DNA of 64,000 nucleotides. Source: Taudactylus pleione. Taxonomy: Eukaryota; Chordata; Amphibia; Anura; Myobatrachidae. Shown here in pieces: positions 55,986-64,000 of this stretch. The notes beneath the pieces are model-generated. The model saw only the letters and a list, made by a program, of their open reading frames with translations, was not told the DNA's origin and did no database searches. The number at the start of each line of letters is the position of its first letter. The first letter of the stretch is position 1. The stretch spans positions 11,041,501 through 11,105,500 of the forward strand of contig JAUIMM010000088.1 in the NCBI GenBank assembly GCA_031769625.1, written 5' to 3'. A program made the position numbers and the translations under genes.

Positions 55986-56740
55986 TAACCTTCCTCAAAT
56001 TCAGCCTCTGATCACCATCCTCAGCCCAGAAATACCATCACCTTCCTCTGTCCCCAGCCCTTATCACCTATTGTCCCAGCCCCATCACCTTCCTCTGCCC
56101 CCTTCACCTTCCTCCGTCCCTAGCCCACATCAACCTTTCTCTGCCCACAGCCCCTATTACCTTTCTCTGCCCCCAGCCCCTATCACCTTTTTCTGCCCCA
56201 TAATCTTCCTCTACCCCCTTCACCTTTCTCCATTCCCAGCCCCATCACATTCCTCTGCCCCCAGCCTGTGTCACCTTCTGCCCCATCACCTTCCACTGCC
56301 CCTTCATCTTCCTCTATCCCCAGCCCCCATCACCTGCCTCTGCCCCCAGCCTCTATCAGTTTCCTATGCCCCTTTACCTTCTTTTGTCCCCAGCACCTCT
56401 CAGGCTCACCATGCGGTATCCACTTTCACTTCTATCCAGACACGGAAGGGGATCTAGCTCTTCCATCTCACCTTACTCTGCCACCAGCCCATCTCACCTT
56501 CCTCTGCCCCCAGCCCATCTCACCTTCTGCCCCCAGGCCCCATCACCTTCCTATGCCCCTTCATCCTTTTCTATCCCCAGCTCCCATCACCTTCCACTGC
56601 CCCCAGCCTCTATCAGTTTCCTATGCCCCTTTACATTCTTTTGTCCCCAGCACCTCTCAGGCTCACCATGCGGTATCCACTTTCACTTCTATCCAGACAC
56701 GGAAAGGGATCTAGCTCTTCCTATCTCCGCAGTGGCGCTG
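55986..56740. repeat. pyrimidine-rich repeat with 257-bp duplication
   Basis: Units around CCCATCACCTTCCTCTGCCCC repeat loosely (25-35 bases). A segment of about 115 bases beginning CCTCTATCAGTTTCC is found at 56,350 and again at 56,607, including CTCACCATGCGGTATCC and CAGACACGGAA, so a 257-bp stretch was duplicated. The frames of 187, 148 and 132 residues rich in Ser, Pro and Leu are composition artefacts, and the second copies the first because of the duplication. Confidence 0.85.
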
Positions 56741-57189
56741 CCTGCCTGTCGTGCATCAACGTGACCTCTGACATCATGCCGCCATGCACCTGGAAGAGCC
56801 CAGTGCTGCCCGGGCCAGGCTAGGGGGCTGGGCAGCCGCTATGGGTCCCAGCGGCTGTGGCCTGCCAGCTGGAACAGAGACCGCCGTGGGTGAGAACAGC
56901 GAGCAGTAGCCATGAATGTGAGTCATGGGCACGGGCCATCAGCTGCGGGTGAGAGCCGCGAGCAATAGCCGTGAGTGAGACTCACGAACACGTAGGAGTA
57001 AGTATTTGAAGAAGTCGGGCAGGTCTCGGGTGGGAGCCTAGTCCTATTTTACATCTACTGCCCATCCTGGTGATTTCCAGATGTTATAGGATTTCTTCTG
57101 GACAAACACCCTTTGAAACACATTGTGCCAGGATTGCTGGGTCCCCGCAGCTTCGGTAAGCCAACCTTTTTTGTATGTACAAACCTGGG
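56741..57189. other. GC-rich non-coding DNA
   Basis: GC-rich at left (GGGCTGGGCAGCCGC, GTGAGAGCCGCGAGCAATAG repeats once). No gene. Confidence 0.35.
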
Positions 57190-57690
57190 TGTGATATGTA
57201 TTACCGGCGGGGCATGGCCGGCGGTTCAATTCCCAACAGCGGCTACCCGACAGCTGGAAATCCCGATCGTCCTAAAGGTAAGTATCAACTAACCTAACCT
57301 AACCCCCCTAACCCTAACCCTCCTTAGGGGTGCCTAACCCTAACCTCCCCTTCCCCACTGCCTGACCCTAAGTCCCCCGGGGGGGTGCCTATCCCTAACC
57401 TCCCCCCGGGGTGCCTAACCCTCCCTCCCCTAGCCTAACCCTAACCTCCCGGGGGGTGCCTAACCCTAAATCCCTCCTGGGAGCCCTAAACCTAACCCTC
57501 CCCCCCCGCGGCTGTCCGCTGCGGCGCCTGGCATCCGCTCGATGGGGATGCCGGGCGCCGGTCTCCAGACGTTGGGCAAATTACAGGCGTCTACATTTAG
57601 ATGCCTGTCATTTATCCCTAGTCGGGATAAAGCAGTCTGGAAGCCGGCGGTCGGCATTTTTAGGGGGTTGGGTATGATATTTTGACAGTC
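57190..57690. repeat. CCTAACCC-rich dispersed element
   Basis: Same order as 1,540-2,010: GGCATGGCCGGCGGTTC, CAGCGGCTACCCGACAGC, a CCTAACCCTAACC block (57,290-57,500), GCGGCTGTCCGCTGCGGCGCC, CGATGGGGATGCCGGGCGCC, then GGAAGCCGGC and GGGTATGATATTTTGACAG. The two long copies allow the unit to be defined at roughly 480 bases. It is a dispersed element, not a chromosome end. Confidence 0.7.
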
Positions 57691-57693
57691 ATA

Positions 57694-57867
57694 GGGGTAT
57701 ATTTACTAAAGTGATAGTTTTTAGAAGTGGAGATGTTGCCCATAGCAACCAATCATATTTTAGCTATTATCTTCTAGAATGTGCTAGTTAAATATTAAGT
57801 AGAATCCGATTGGTTGCTATGGGCAGCATCTCCATTTCTAAAATCTCTCACTTTAGTAATATACCCC
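57694..57867. mobile_element. 174-bp palindromic MITE, copy 2
   Basis: GGGGTATATTTACTAAAG and CTTTAGTAATATACCCC, flanked by ATA at 57,691-57,693 and 57,868-57,870. The inner arms AGATGTTGCCCATAGCAACC and GGTTGCTATGGGCAGCATCT match 51,132-51,307. It inserted at the edge of the CCTAACCC element. Confidence 0.9.
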
Positions 57868-57870
57868 ATA

Positions 57871-58111
57871 ATGTCAACATTCATCATGTTGATATGTGAA
57901 TGTCGACATGGTCATATCGTATGTTGATATTGACCTAATGAAATGTCGACATGTTAGATTGTTGACATATAATCCTTGGTGGCCCAGGGAGACTTACCTG
58001 CTCCCGACAGCTGCAGCACCTCCAAAAAAATTGTTAAAATAACCAAGTGGAAAGTGGCAAGACTGTAAGGTCGGAGCTGCACTTTTCTCAAAGTGGGTCT
58101 CCTGCAAAAAA
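57871..58111. other. non-coding spacer
   Basis: A CCTTGGTGGCCCAGGGAG segment near 57,977 resembles the beginning of the window and 32,140. Otherwise nothing. Confidence 0.3.
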
Positions 58112-58116
58112 ACTAT

Positions 58117-58715
58117 GGGCCTGATTCAGAGCCGCTCGTAAGCGGCCGCACGTTCGCTCCGAGTGATGTTCGCAAAACTGCGCATGCGTATGGGTTGTAA
58201 TACGCATGCGTGAACCAGTCATTGCGGTCGGAAATTGCGTGCTCGCAAAATAGCGAGTGCCTGCTATTTTGAGTGACAGGATGAGGCGTTTGTGGGTGGT
58301 AACAGGGGAAGGTGCTTGAAAACGGGGAGTGGAGATCCGAACGCAGGCATGCCAAACGGTCAAAACGGGCGTATTAAGGGTGTGCATATTTAACAAAGCA
58401 GCGTCATCGACCACGTCACTTGGTTGTCTATTAGCCTGAACTGCTCGCATGATTGCGGTAGGAAAATCCTACCACAAGCACTGCGAGCAGTTCATACGCC
58501 TTTTGATGTACTCGATTAATCGAATAAATAGCGGAGATGACGTAGGATGCGAGCGGCCAGGGGGCGTTTTTTTAAAAATAGCGAGCGCGTGTTTCGTTCG
58601 CTCATTCAGACATAGAGGCGTCAACAGACCGCAAAGAGCGAGCGCTCTATTTAAATATCCGGCCCCTTTTTCTGAACGAGCGAGTGCAAATAGCGTCCGG
58701 CTCTGAATCAGGCCA
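58117..58715 (-). mobile_element. GGGCCTGATTCAG MITE, subfamily B, copy 9
   Basis: About 599 bp, inverted relative to copy 5. The left end GGGCCTGATTCAGAGCC is perfect; the right end is GGCTCTGAATCAGGCCA. ACTAT lies directly on both sides (58,112-58,116 and 58,716-58,720), longer than the 3 bases seen at every other copy. The central stem GAACTGCTCGCATGATTGCGG is shared with copy 8. A 120-residue minus-strand frame again reads through the terminus. Confidence 0.87.
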
Positions 58716-58720
58716 ACTAT

Positions 58721-59362
58721 CCATCCAGTCTACGTACAGCATATGCAGGAGGCGAGATCTTTTCTCAGGCAAGTTAAGGCCCTTTGTATTAAAAAATAGA
58801 CAGCTTTGCCATACTCAGAATTTACAAAGAAATACCTGGTGCCCTGGATATACAATACAATTACTGGAAAAGGCGGATAGTATCTGCCTGTGAACTGGTA
58901 AGAGGGGCCGGATAACATCGAGGTAAGAGAAGAGATAGAAAAAGACAAAAACTAACACAAATATAGAACAAACCATGAACAGCAAGATAAATACTAGCAG
59001 CGAGATGAACATCCATAGAAAAGTGTAGATATTGTAGTAACTAAACTCTGTAGAAAAGGCCATGAAAACCCCTAATGGATCCATGGACATTGTATGTATA
59101 ACAGAGTTAGGGGAAGTGTGAGGGTAGTAGTGAACATGACACCTATATAAGGTCTACAAATATATGGGACCAACCTAAAATAAAAGGTGTCAGATAAATT
59201 GTTACTGGAAAGGCATCATTAAACTAGAACAGCAATTAGAAACAACAGGTTTCCTACAGTACACTGAGCAAGACAGATGCTCAGGGCCTGGTGGATCATA
59301 AATAATCAGATAACAGAATCTCCAGTGAACATAGGGCCTGATTAAGATTTGGGAATAGAGTA
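58721..59362. other. AT-rich non-coding DNA
   Basis: A 91-residue hydrophobic frame on the minus strand (58,815-59,090) is AT-driven and has no other support. Nothing else is recognised. Confidence 0.4.
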
Positions 59363-59671
59363 AAGGTGCTCATCCACTAGCAGACATGAAAATGACTGCA
59401 CAATTACGACATTGTAACTGTGCAGTCGTTTGTCAGTCTGTGATGAGCCTGCACTGAACGAGCAGTCATTCAGTGCAGGCTCATCAATCATCTGCAAACA
59501 TGCTCAACCTGATGTTATCGTCAGCTTGACCAGCATGTTTGCACAATGATAGATGTCTAAACGACCAGCGGGCACGCGCATCGCTGGTCGTTTTAGACAT
59601 TTTTGAAAACGATTTATGAACGATAACGATCGTTCAATCGCACAACTTAATAGTCTAGTGGATGGGCACAT
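59363..59671. mobile_element. palindromic MITE, GGTGCCCATCCACTAG ends
   Basis: AAGGTGCTCATCCACTAG at the left, CTAGTGGATGGGCAC at the right. Inner stems: ACTGCACAATTACGAC / GTAACTGTGCAGTCG, AGCCTGCACTGAACGAGC around CAGTCATTCAGTGCAGGCT, CAACCTGATGTTATCG / CGTCAGCTTG, AACGACCAGCG / CGCTGGTCGTT. It belongs to the same style group as 12,859 and 22,772. Confidence 0.75.
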
Positions 59672-59672
59672 T

Positions 59673-59800
59673 TAAGGTGCCCATCCACTAGACGATTAAG
59701 TTGAGCGATTGTACGATAACGATCGTTCAATCGTTTGCAAATCGTTATTAACACTGACAGCCGGCATGCAAGCTCTACGCACGCAGTGCTACAGGTGATA
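59673..59800. mobile_element. partial second copy of the same MITE
   Basis: AAGGTGCCCATCCACTAGACG starts one base after the first copy ends and continues with AACGATAACGATCGTTC words, then breaks off. It looks like a tandem or adjacent insertion lacking its other end. Confidence 0.6.
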
Positions 59801-59965
59801 CCGGCCTCCAATCCCTCACACATGGAGCAAGAGGCGGCTAAATATTTCACTCCCGTAAGAGCCTCCTCATCAGCTACCTTGCATTTACTTCAACCATAAA
59901 AGTTACTGTGTTTCAACAACATTGCTCCGTGATATTGTCCACTGAATATTGGTCATTAGTGCAAT

Positions 59966-59966
59966 A

Positions 59967-60000
<34 letters not shown>
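59966..60000. repeat. microsatellite (GT)n(TA)n
   Basis: About five GT units followed by about eleven TA units. The TA part merges into the ACTATATAAAA-like start of a Helitron end, from which it may have expanded. Confidence 0.9.
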
Positions 60001-60130
60001 AAATCAAAAATTCGTCCTTCTGTTTTTCTATATAAATCCTCAGTTTACAAGCCAAGATCGTGAAATTTTACATACGAGCGTATTAAAACATGGCGGGGGC
60101 AACTAACAAAATTTGAAGTCGAAATTAATT
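60001..60130 (+). mobile_element. Helitron 5'-end fragment
   Basis: AAATCAAAAATTCGTCCTTC, CTATATAAATCCTCAGTTTAC and AAGCCAAGATCGTGAAATTTT match the first 80 bases of the Helitron at 30,701. No CTAG hairpin end follows. Confidence 0.6.
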
Positions 60131-60253
60131 ACTGTTCATTTTTAATTAATTAAAACCCACAATTTTTGCATAGCATTCGCCCTCTACAGGTCAGGTACGG
60201 AATTAGAAAAGGATGTAGCTTATCTAATATTTTTTTCTTGTCTATCTCTATTA

Positions 60254-60335
60254 TCTACTATATTAAAGCAAAATTTTTTCCTTCTGTCTTTCTATACAAA
60301 TCCACAGTTTACAAGCCAAGATCTCTCATGGTTCT
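60254..60335 (+). mobile_element. second Helitron 5'-end fragment
   Basis: TCTACTATATTAAAGC, then CTTCTGTCTTTCTATACAAATC and CAGTTTACAAGCCAAGATC, again like 30,701-30,775. Similarity stops near 60,325. The 3' end is not seen, so it is truncated or diverged. Confidence 0.65.
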
Positions 60336-60594
60336 ACACCTAAAACACCAAAGATGAATAAAAGCATTGTCCTTTGTGGTTTATTGTTAGATGCAGATTT
60401 GGACACCATTCTTCTTGGGCCATCTACAAGGTCAATAATTTGATTTTAGAACATGAATTTTGCTACATACTAAGGAATTATGGAATTTTATTCTGTAGCA
60501 TATAATTTAAGTCACTGAACATCACTTACTATGGCTCTCGCGTGGAGTTTACAGTACCTTTTAAATGCTGTATGAATTTCTAACCACTATTAAT

Positions 60595-61393
60595 TAGGGA
60601 TGAGCAGGTTCGGTTTTCAGAGAACCGAACCCACCCAAATTTCGGGGATCTGGGGCGATCCGAGCCAAGCTCGGATCTCCCTGCCTGCCCCAGATCCCTC
60701 ACCCGAGGCAAAACCTTGCGATCCCGCTGACGGGTCGCGAGGTTTTGTATTGTCTGGGCTTAACGCTGATTGGCTGAGAGCCATCAGTGACGGCTCTCAG
60801 CCAATCAGCGTTAAGGCCATTTAATATGTACACAGGAAGCAAAAGAAGATCGCGCCCGCCATCCTCCATTGCCTGACACTGCCGGCACCCCCCGCTACTG
60901 ACACCTCTACTGGCAGCATCCCCTGCTGCCGACACCACCGCTGCCGACACTGCCGGCACCCCTGCACTGCTGCCCCATGTACTGAGGACACAGTCAGTGA
61001 CCCCAACACTGCTGGCACTCCCACACTGAGGACACCACCAGCACCCCTGCACAGTCAGCAAACCTACACTGAGGACACCGCTGGCACCCCCGCACTGCCG
61101 ACATCACCGGTACCCTTCACTGAGGACACTGCCAGCACCACAGCACTGCCATTCCACATACTGAGGACACCGTCAGCAACCCCTGCACTGCCAACACAGC
61201 CAGCAAACCTGCATTAAAGTCACCGCTGGTACCCCCGCACTGCCGACATCACTGGTACCCTTCACTGAGGACACTGCCAGCACCACAGCACTGTCATTCC
61301 ATGTACTGAGGACACCGCCAGCAACCCCCGCACTGCCAACACAGCCAGCAAACCTGCACTGAAGACACCGCTGGCACTCCTGCACTGCCAACA
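60595..61393. mobile_element. hAT-like element, left part (interrupted)
   Basis: TAGGGATGAGCAGGTTCGG at the left is the same type of end as 47,692. A hairpin chain follows: GGTTCGGTTTTC / GAGAACCGAACC, GATCCGAGC / GCTCGGATC, CAAAACCTTGCGA / TCGCGAGGTTTTG, and 60,761-60,813 with a perfect 22-bp stem (arm starting TAACGCTGATTGG). Then comes a minisatellite. No right end is present before the LTR at 61,394, so the remainder is predicted beyond the window. The left target site would be CTATTAAT (60,587-60,594). Confidence 0.65.
60880..61393. repeat. minisatellite with 145-bp higher-order unit
   Basis: Short units (CACTGCCGACACC, GGCACCCCTGCACTG, ACTGAGGACACCGC) are arranged in a longer period: ACCGCTGGCACCCCCGCACTG recurs at 61,077, 61,222 and 61,367, exactly 145 bases apart. 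Minus-strand frames of 120, 67 and 73 residues are repeat read-through. Confidence 0.88.
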
Positions 61394-62652
61394 TGTCACA
61401 ATCCGGTGAAAGTGATCCTCTGTGGAGGACGGTGAGCCGGGGGGTTCAGGTGACTATCGGAGTGACTGTGGCTAGGTCTCCTATTTGCGGCCGAACCCAG
61501 GTTTGGCTAGACCTGCCCAGAGGTGCGGAGTCTAACTCACTTGTTGATTTTCTCCAGTGATCCCTCCAATTGGGATTTGGTTTTCCGCTGCACCAAGTGA
61601 CCAGGTCGCGGCCCTCTGGACAGGTACCTGGGAATGGCAGAAGACCGGAAACTATATTACGTTAAGTTATTGCTAGAACACTGGAGATACACTGGAACAC
61701 AATTAGAAATCCTGATCACCGGCTTGCATGAGATTACTGAGAATGTACTGAGAATCACTAAGAAATCCAGGAGCTGACTAGCTCAGCAGCTCAGGCAGAT
61801 ACAGGAGTTTGCTAAATATGCAGGAAAGCACAAACATATACTGGGGATTGCACATACAAGAGTAGAGTGGACTCAAGGAATATATTGGGAATGCTAGAAA
61901 TGTGGTACTGGACAAAGGCAAAATACTGGGAATAATTATATATGCAGGTGCAGATTGCACAGACAAGACATATAGAGAAGATAGGCATACACTGGGAGAG
62001 TGCTAACTGCAAGTGCAGATTTTCACTGACAAGACACAGACATGTGCTGGGGGGTCCTGCTGTGAGCTAATTAATACCAGCAGGTAATCTGACACTTCAG
62101 TGATACAGGGTAATAGCCACAGGAAAGCTGCAATAGAATTAGCAGCACATATACAAAGACACACAGGGAAGGGACATGAAACACTGAAGTACTGTGAGAA
62201 AGCTAAAGTCTCAGAGTAAGGTTTAGAATGGAAGCTAATACAGGAAACTGGGAAACTGTGAGCAGGCTGAAGCAACACGCTGAAGGATTTAGCAGAGAGC
62301 AACAGTGGGAGTAATACAGGCACTTGGAATAACAAAGTTGAACAGCATCTTCCTGGAGTTCTGGAGGCGGATTTATACCCAGGGGTAGCAGATTACTGGA
62401 GCACAGCATCAGATGACTGAAATCATGCTACCATAGGTTAGGAGTACTGTCACATGAGGAACTGTCATGGCGGCGCCCATGATGGGAACTCCGATCCCCA
62501 GCACACACAGCCGACCATGGAAGTTTGCAAAAAGCACCTAAGGCAGAATACTCAGCCCCACATCCATCACTGCACCAGACGTCTGACCGCAAGGAAGTCA
62601 GGGAAAGCCAGCAAGGAGGTGAGAGAGGCCGATCCTAGGCTGAACCCTGACA
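61394..62652 (-). mobile_element. 3' LTR of a Ty3/gypsy-type retrotransposon
   Basis: On the minus strand it starts TGTCAGGGTTC and ends GGATTGTGACA, the TG...CA rule with a TGTCA/TGACA inverted end. It lies directly after a polypurine tract and a gag frame, which gives the orientation. A TATAAAT box lies at 62,371-62,377 (minus), about 275 bases from the LTR start, as expected for the U3 promoter. Length 1,259 bp. The partner LTR is outside the window. The insertion lies in the minisatellite of a hAT-like element. Confidence 0.8.
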
Positions 62653-62655
62653 GTA

Positions 62656-62667
62656 CCCCCTCCTTTT
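62656..62667 (-). other. polypurine tract (plus-strand DNA primer)
   Basis: AAAAGGAGGGGG on the minus strand, three bases before the LTR start. Its position just upstream of the 3' LTR is where second-strand synthesis starts in LTR retrotransposons. Confidence 0.75.
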
Positions 62668-62893
62668 AGGGTGGGCACCGAACACCCATAAAGGCTCAAC
62701 TGGAGCTCCTCAGAAAGACACAAAAAATATATATATATATTTGAAAAACACAGGAAACTCGAAAATCTTGATTGAAGATACAATAAGAACTGGAAAATTT
62801 TGAAGAACAAGGTTCCCAATACCAGATGGATTCTGAGACTAATAATTGGAAGAAATAGTCAACTTGGTCCAAGAAAGGTTGGTCACCAGGAAG

Positions 62894-63916
62894 TCATCGA
62901 TTCTTCTTCTTTTTCCGAGACTTTTTCGAACCACTTGAAGAAGAAGAAGACTTAAGTTGCAAAGTGTCTTTCATGGGAACTACCGAAATTGTTTTTTCAT
63001 CGTACTCAGGATCATAGTCAGAATCTGTGTTATAATTCATCATCCTTATGCCTCCTTGAGTCTTATCCTTCTGGACAGGTTGTTTTTGTACTGGATCTTT
63101 TTGAGAAGGACTCAGAGAAATGCATCTGAGCTTAATAGCAGAGGGTGGTACCCCAGAACTGGAGACTTTGTTGAGATGAGGATCCTCGAGAGAACTGTAA
63201 GGATAAGTTGGACCAAATTCTTTAATGACTGCCGCAGAAAAGGCTACTAAATCTGACAGCATCGGATCCTTTGAATCATAAATAGGCTCAACCCAGTCCC
63301 AAGCTTTACATCGGAAAGATGAAATTATAAATTTTACTACATTAGTAGGCTTGATTTCAGACCATGGAGAGGATTTCATAATAGCGATGAAATGATCCAC
63401 CAAAGCATAATACTGCGTTATATCTCCATAAAAAAAGATGGACATAGAAACATCAGATGGATCCTGAGGTATACCTTTAAATGTACTGGTAGCATCATCT
63501 TGTGAACCTCTTAACGGATTGGGCACTAATGCATTTGACTTTGACACAACACTAGAAGATATTCCCTTGAGTATAGAACCGGAGATCTTTCCTTGGGATA
63601 CAGATTTTGAAATCCCTTTTTGAGATGTAAAACTTGAGACTTTCTCCTGGACTATGAGACTTGATACCCCCTGCCAGGGTACATAACTAGAAACCTCTTC
63701 TGGAGGTATGATGCTTGAACCCCATCTTGGGGAGTAACACTTGGAAACCCTTGTTCTTGGGGTACAAGACTTGAGACCCCCTCCTGGGGCAAGACACTTG
63801 AACTCTTCTTCGGAAATGTAATACTCGAAACCCCCCCTGGGGGATGGCACTAGGAATCCCATCCTGGGGTGAGACACTTGAAGTCCCCTCCAGGGGAATA
63901 ACACCACGAACCCCAT
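62894..63916 (-). CDS. Ty3/gypsy-type Gag with N-terminal 9-residue repeats
   Basis: A 340-residue open frame. Residues 2-126 are about 14 tandem 9-residue units of the form GxSSxxPxx, decaying towards the C-terminal side. Residues about 157-236 look like a retrotransposon capsid: IFFYGDITQYYALVDHF, KFIISSFRCKAWDWVEP, DLVAFSAAVIKEFG have the spacing of the capsid of Ty3/gypsy and the related domesticated vertebrate Gag genes. The C-terminus is Ser- and Lys-rich (GSKKSRKKKKNR) without a zinc knuckle. No protease or polymerase lies between this stop and the polypurine tract, only about 230 bases, so the element is gag-only or internally deleted. The start at 63,916 is uncertain because the repeat continues upstream. 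Confidence 0.75.
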   Translation of the reverse strand: MGFVVLFPWRGLQVSHPRMGFLVPSPRGGFEYYISEEEFKCLAPGGGLKSCTPRTRVSKCYSPRWGSSIIPPEEVSSYVPWQGVSSLIVQEKVSSFTSQKGISKSVSQGKISGSILKGISSSVVSKSNALVPNPLRGSQDDATSTFKGIPQDPSDVSMSIFFYGDITQYYALVDHFIAIMKSSPWSEIKPTNVVKFIISSFRCKAWDWVEPIYDSKDPMLSDLVAFSAAVIKEFGPTYPYSSLEDPHLNKVSSSGVPPSAIKLRCISLSPSQKDPVQKQPVQKDKTQGGIRMMNYNTDSDYDPEYDEKTISVVPMKDTLQLKSSSSSSGSKKSRKKKKNR

Positions 63917-64000
63917 CTTGGGGCATTACACTGGGAACCCCATCCTGGGGTAAGACACTTGAATTCCCCTCCTGGGGTATAACACTGGGAACCCCATCTT
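63560..64000 (-). repeat. 27-bp tandem repeat coding the Gag N-terminus
   Basis: Plus-strand unit ACACTGGGAACCCCATCCTG + GGGTAAG, 27 bases. Units near the window edge are nearly identical; those near 63,600 are diverged. Because 27 is a multiple of 3 the coding frame is kept. The array runs off the end of the window. Confidence 0.88.

Noticed and set aside
55894..56714. Ser/Pro/Leu-rich frames of 187 and 148 residues
   Set aside because: Pyrimidine-rich repeat; the frames resemble each other only because of the 257-bp duplication.
58815..59090. 91-residue hydrophobic minus-strand frame
   Set aside because: AT-rich codons produce Phe/Leu/Ile by composition; no start context, homology or neighbour supports it.

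Overview
This window looks like intergenic DNA from a large, repeat-rich vertebrate genome, most likely an amphibian (frog-like). The evidence is the mixture of mobile elements: an L2-clade LINE plus loose L2 3' ends, tRNA-derived SINEs with an L2-type tail, a Tc1 transposon, hAT-type MITEs, a Helitron, a Ty3/gypsy-type gag and many palindromic MITEs. The species call is inference. I found no convincing host exon, rRNA, tRNA gene or CRISPR array. Nearly every long open frame is either a decayed transposon gene or a tandem repeat that lacks stops.

Layout. 0-15 kb: palindromic and CCTAACCC-rich repeats, SINE copies (one split at 9.7-10.3 kb by a MITE), a palindromic MITE nested in a CCTAACCC element at 12.9 kb, and a hAT MITE at 14.4 kb. 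15.5-18.4 kb: a 5'-truncated L2 LINE with a nearly intact reverse transcriptase frame. 18.8-27.5 kb: MITEs of several families, including an element with TTA/TAA target duplications that contains a second MITE (20.1-21.2 kb). 27.7-29.4 kb: a 30-bp minisatellite. 30.7-31.4 kb: a complete Helitron-like insertion with a decayed helicase fragment. 33.7-38.6 kb: two hAT MITEs around a dead full-length Tc1 element. 39.2-44.2 kb: five copies of one MITE superfamily. 46.8-49.5 kb: another TTA-flanked MITE and a 1.8-kb hAT-like element with a G-rich minisatellite inside. 53.0-55.5 kb: a 47-bp satellite with TTAGGG-like motifs. 56 kb: a pyrimidine-rich repeat. 58-60 kb: more MITEs and Helitron ends. 60.6-64.0 kb: a hAT-like element interrupted by a minus-strand LTR retrotransposon whose gag begins with 9-residue tandem repeats and continues off the window.

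The most striking signal is a family of about 510-600 bp elements with ends GGGCCTGATTCAGAGCC / GGCTCTGAATCAGGCCC. Nine of ten measured copies are flanked by an exact 3-bp target duplication. One subfamily is built almost wholly from a row of 11-13 consecutive perfect or near-perfect hairpins. Between copies the two arms of a hairpin change together, so pairing is kept while sequence is not. The same hairpin-chain layout occurs in unrelated elements at 18.8, 47.7 and 60.6 kb. I do not recognise an autonomous partner or an assigned transposase class for it.

Several insertions can be ordered in time by nesting: MITE into SINE, hairpin MITE into the TAA-flanked MITE, palindromic MITE into the CCTAACCC element, and LTR retrotransposon into the minisatellite of a hAT-like element. 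Coordinates marked as exact come from target duplications; other boundaries are approximate.
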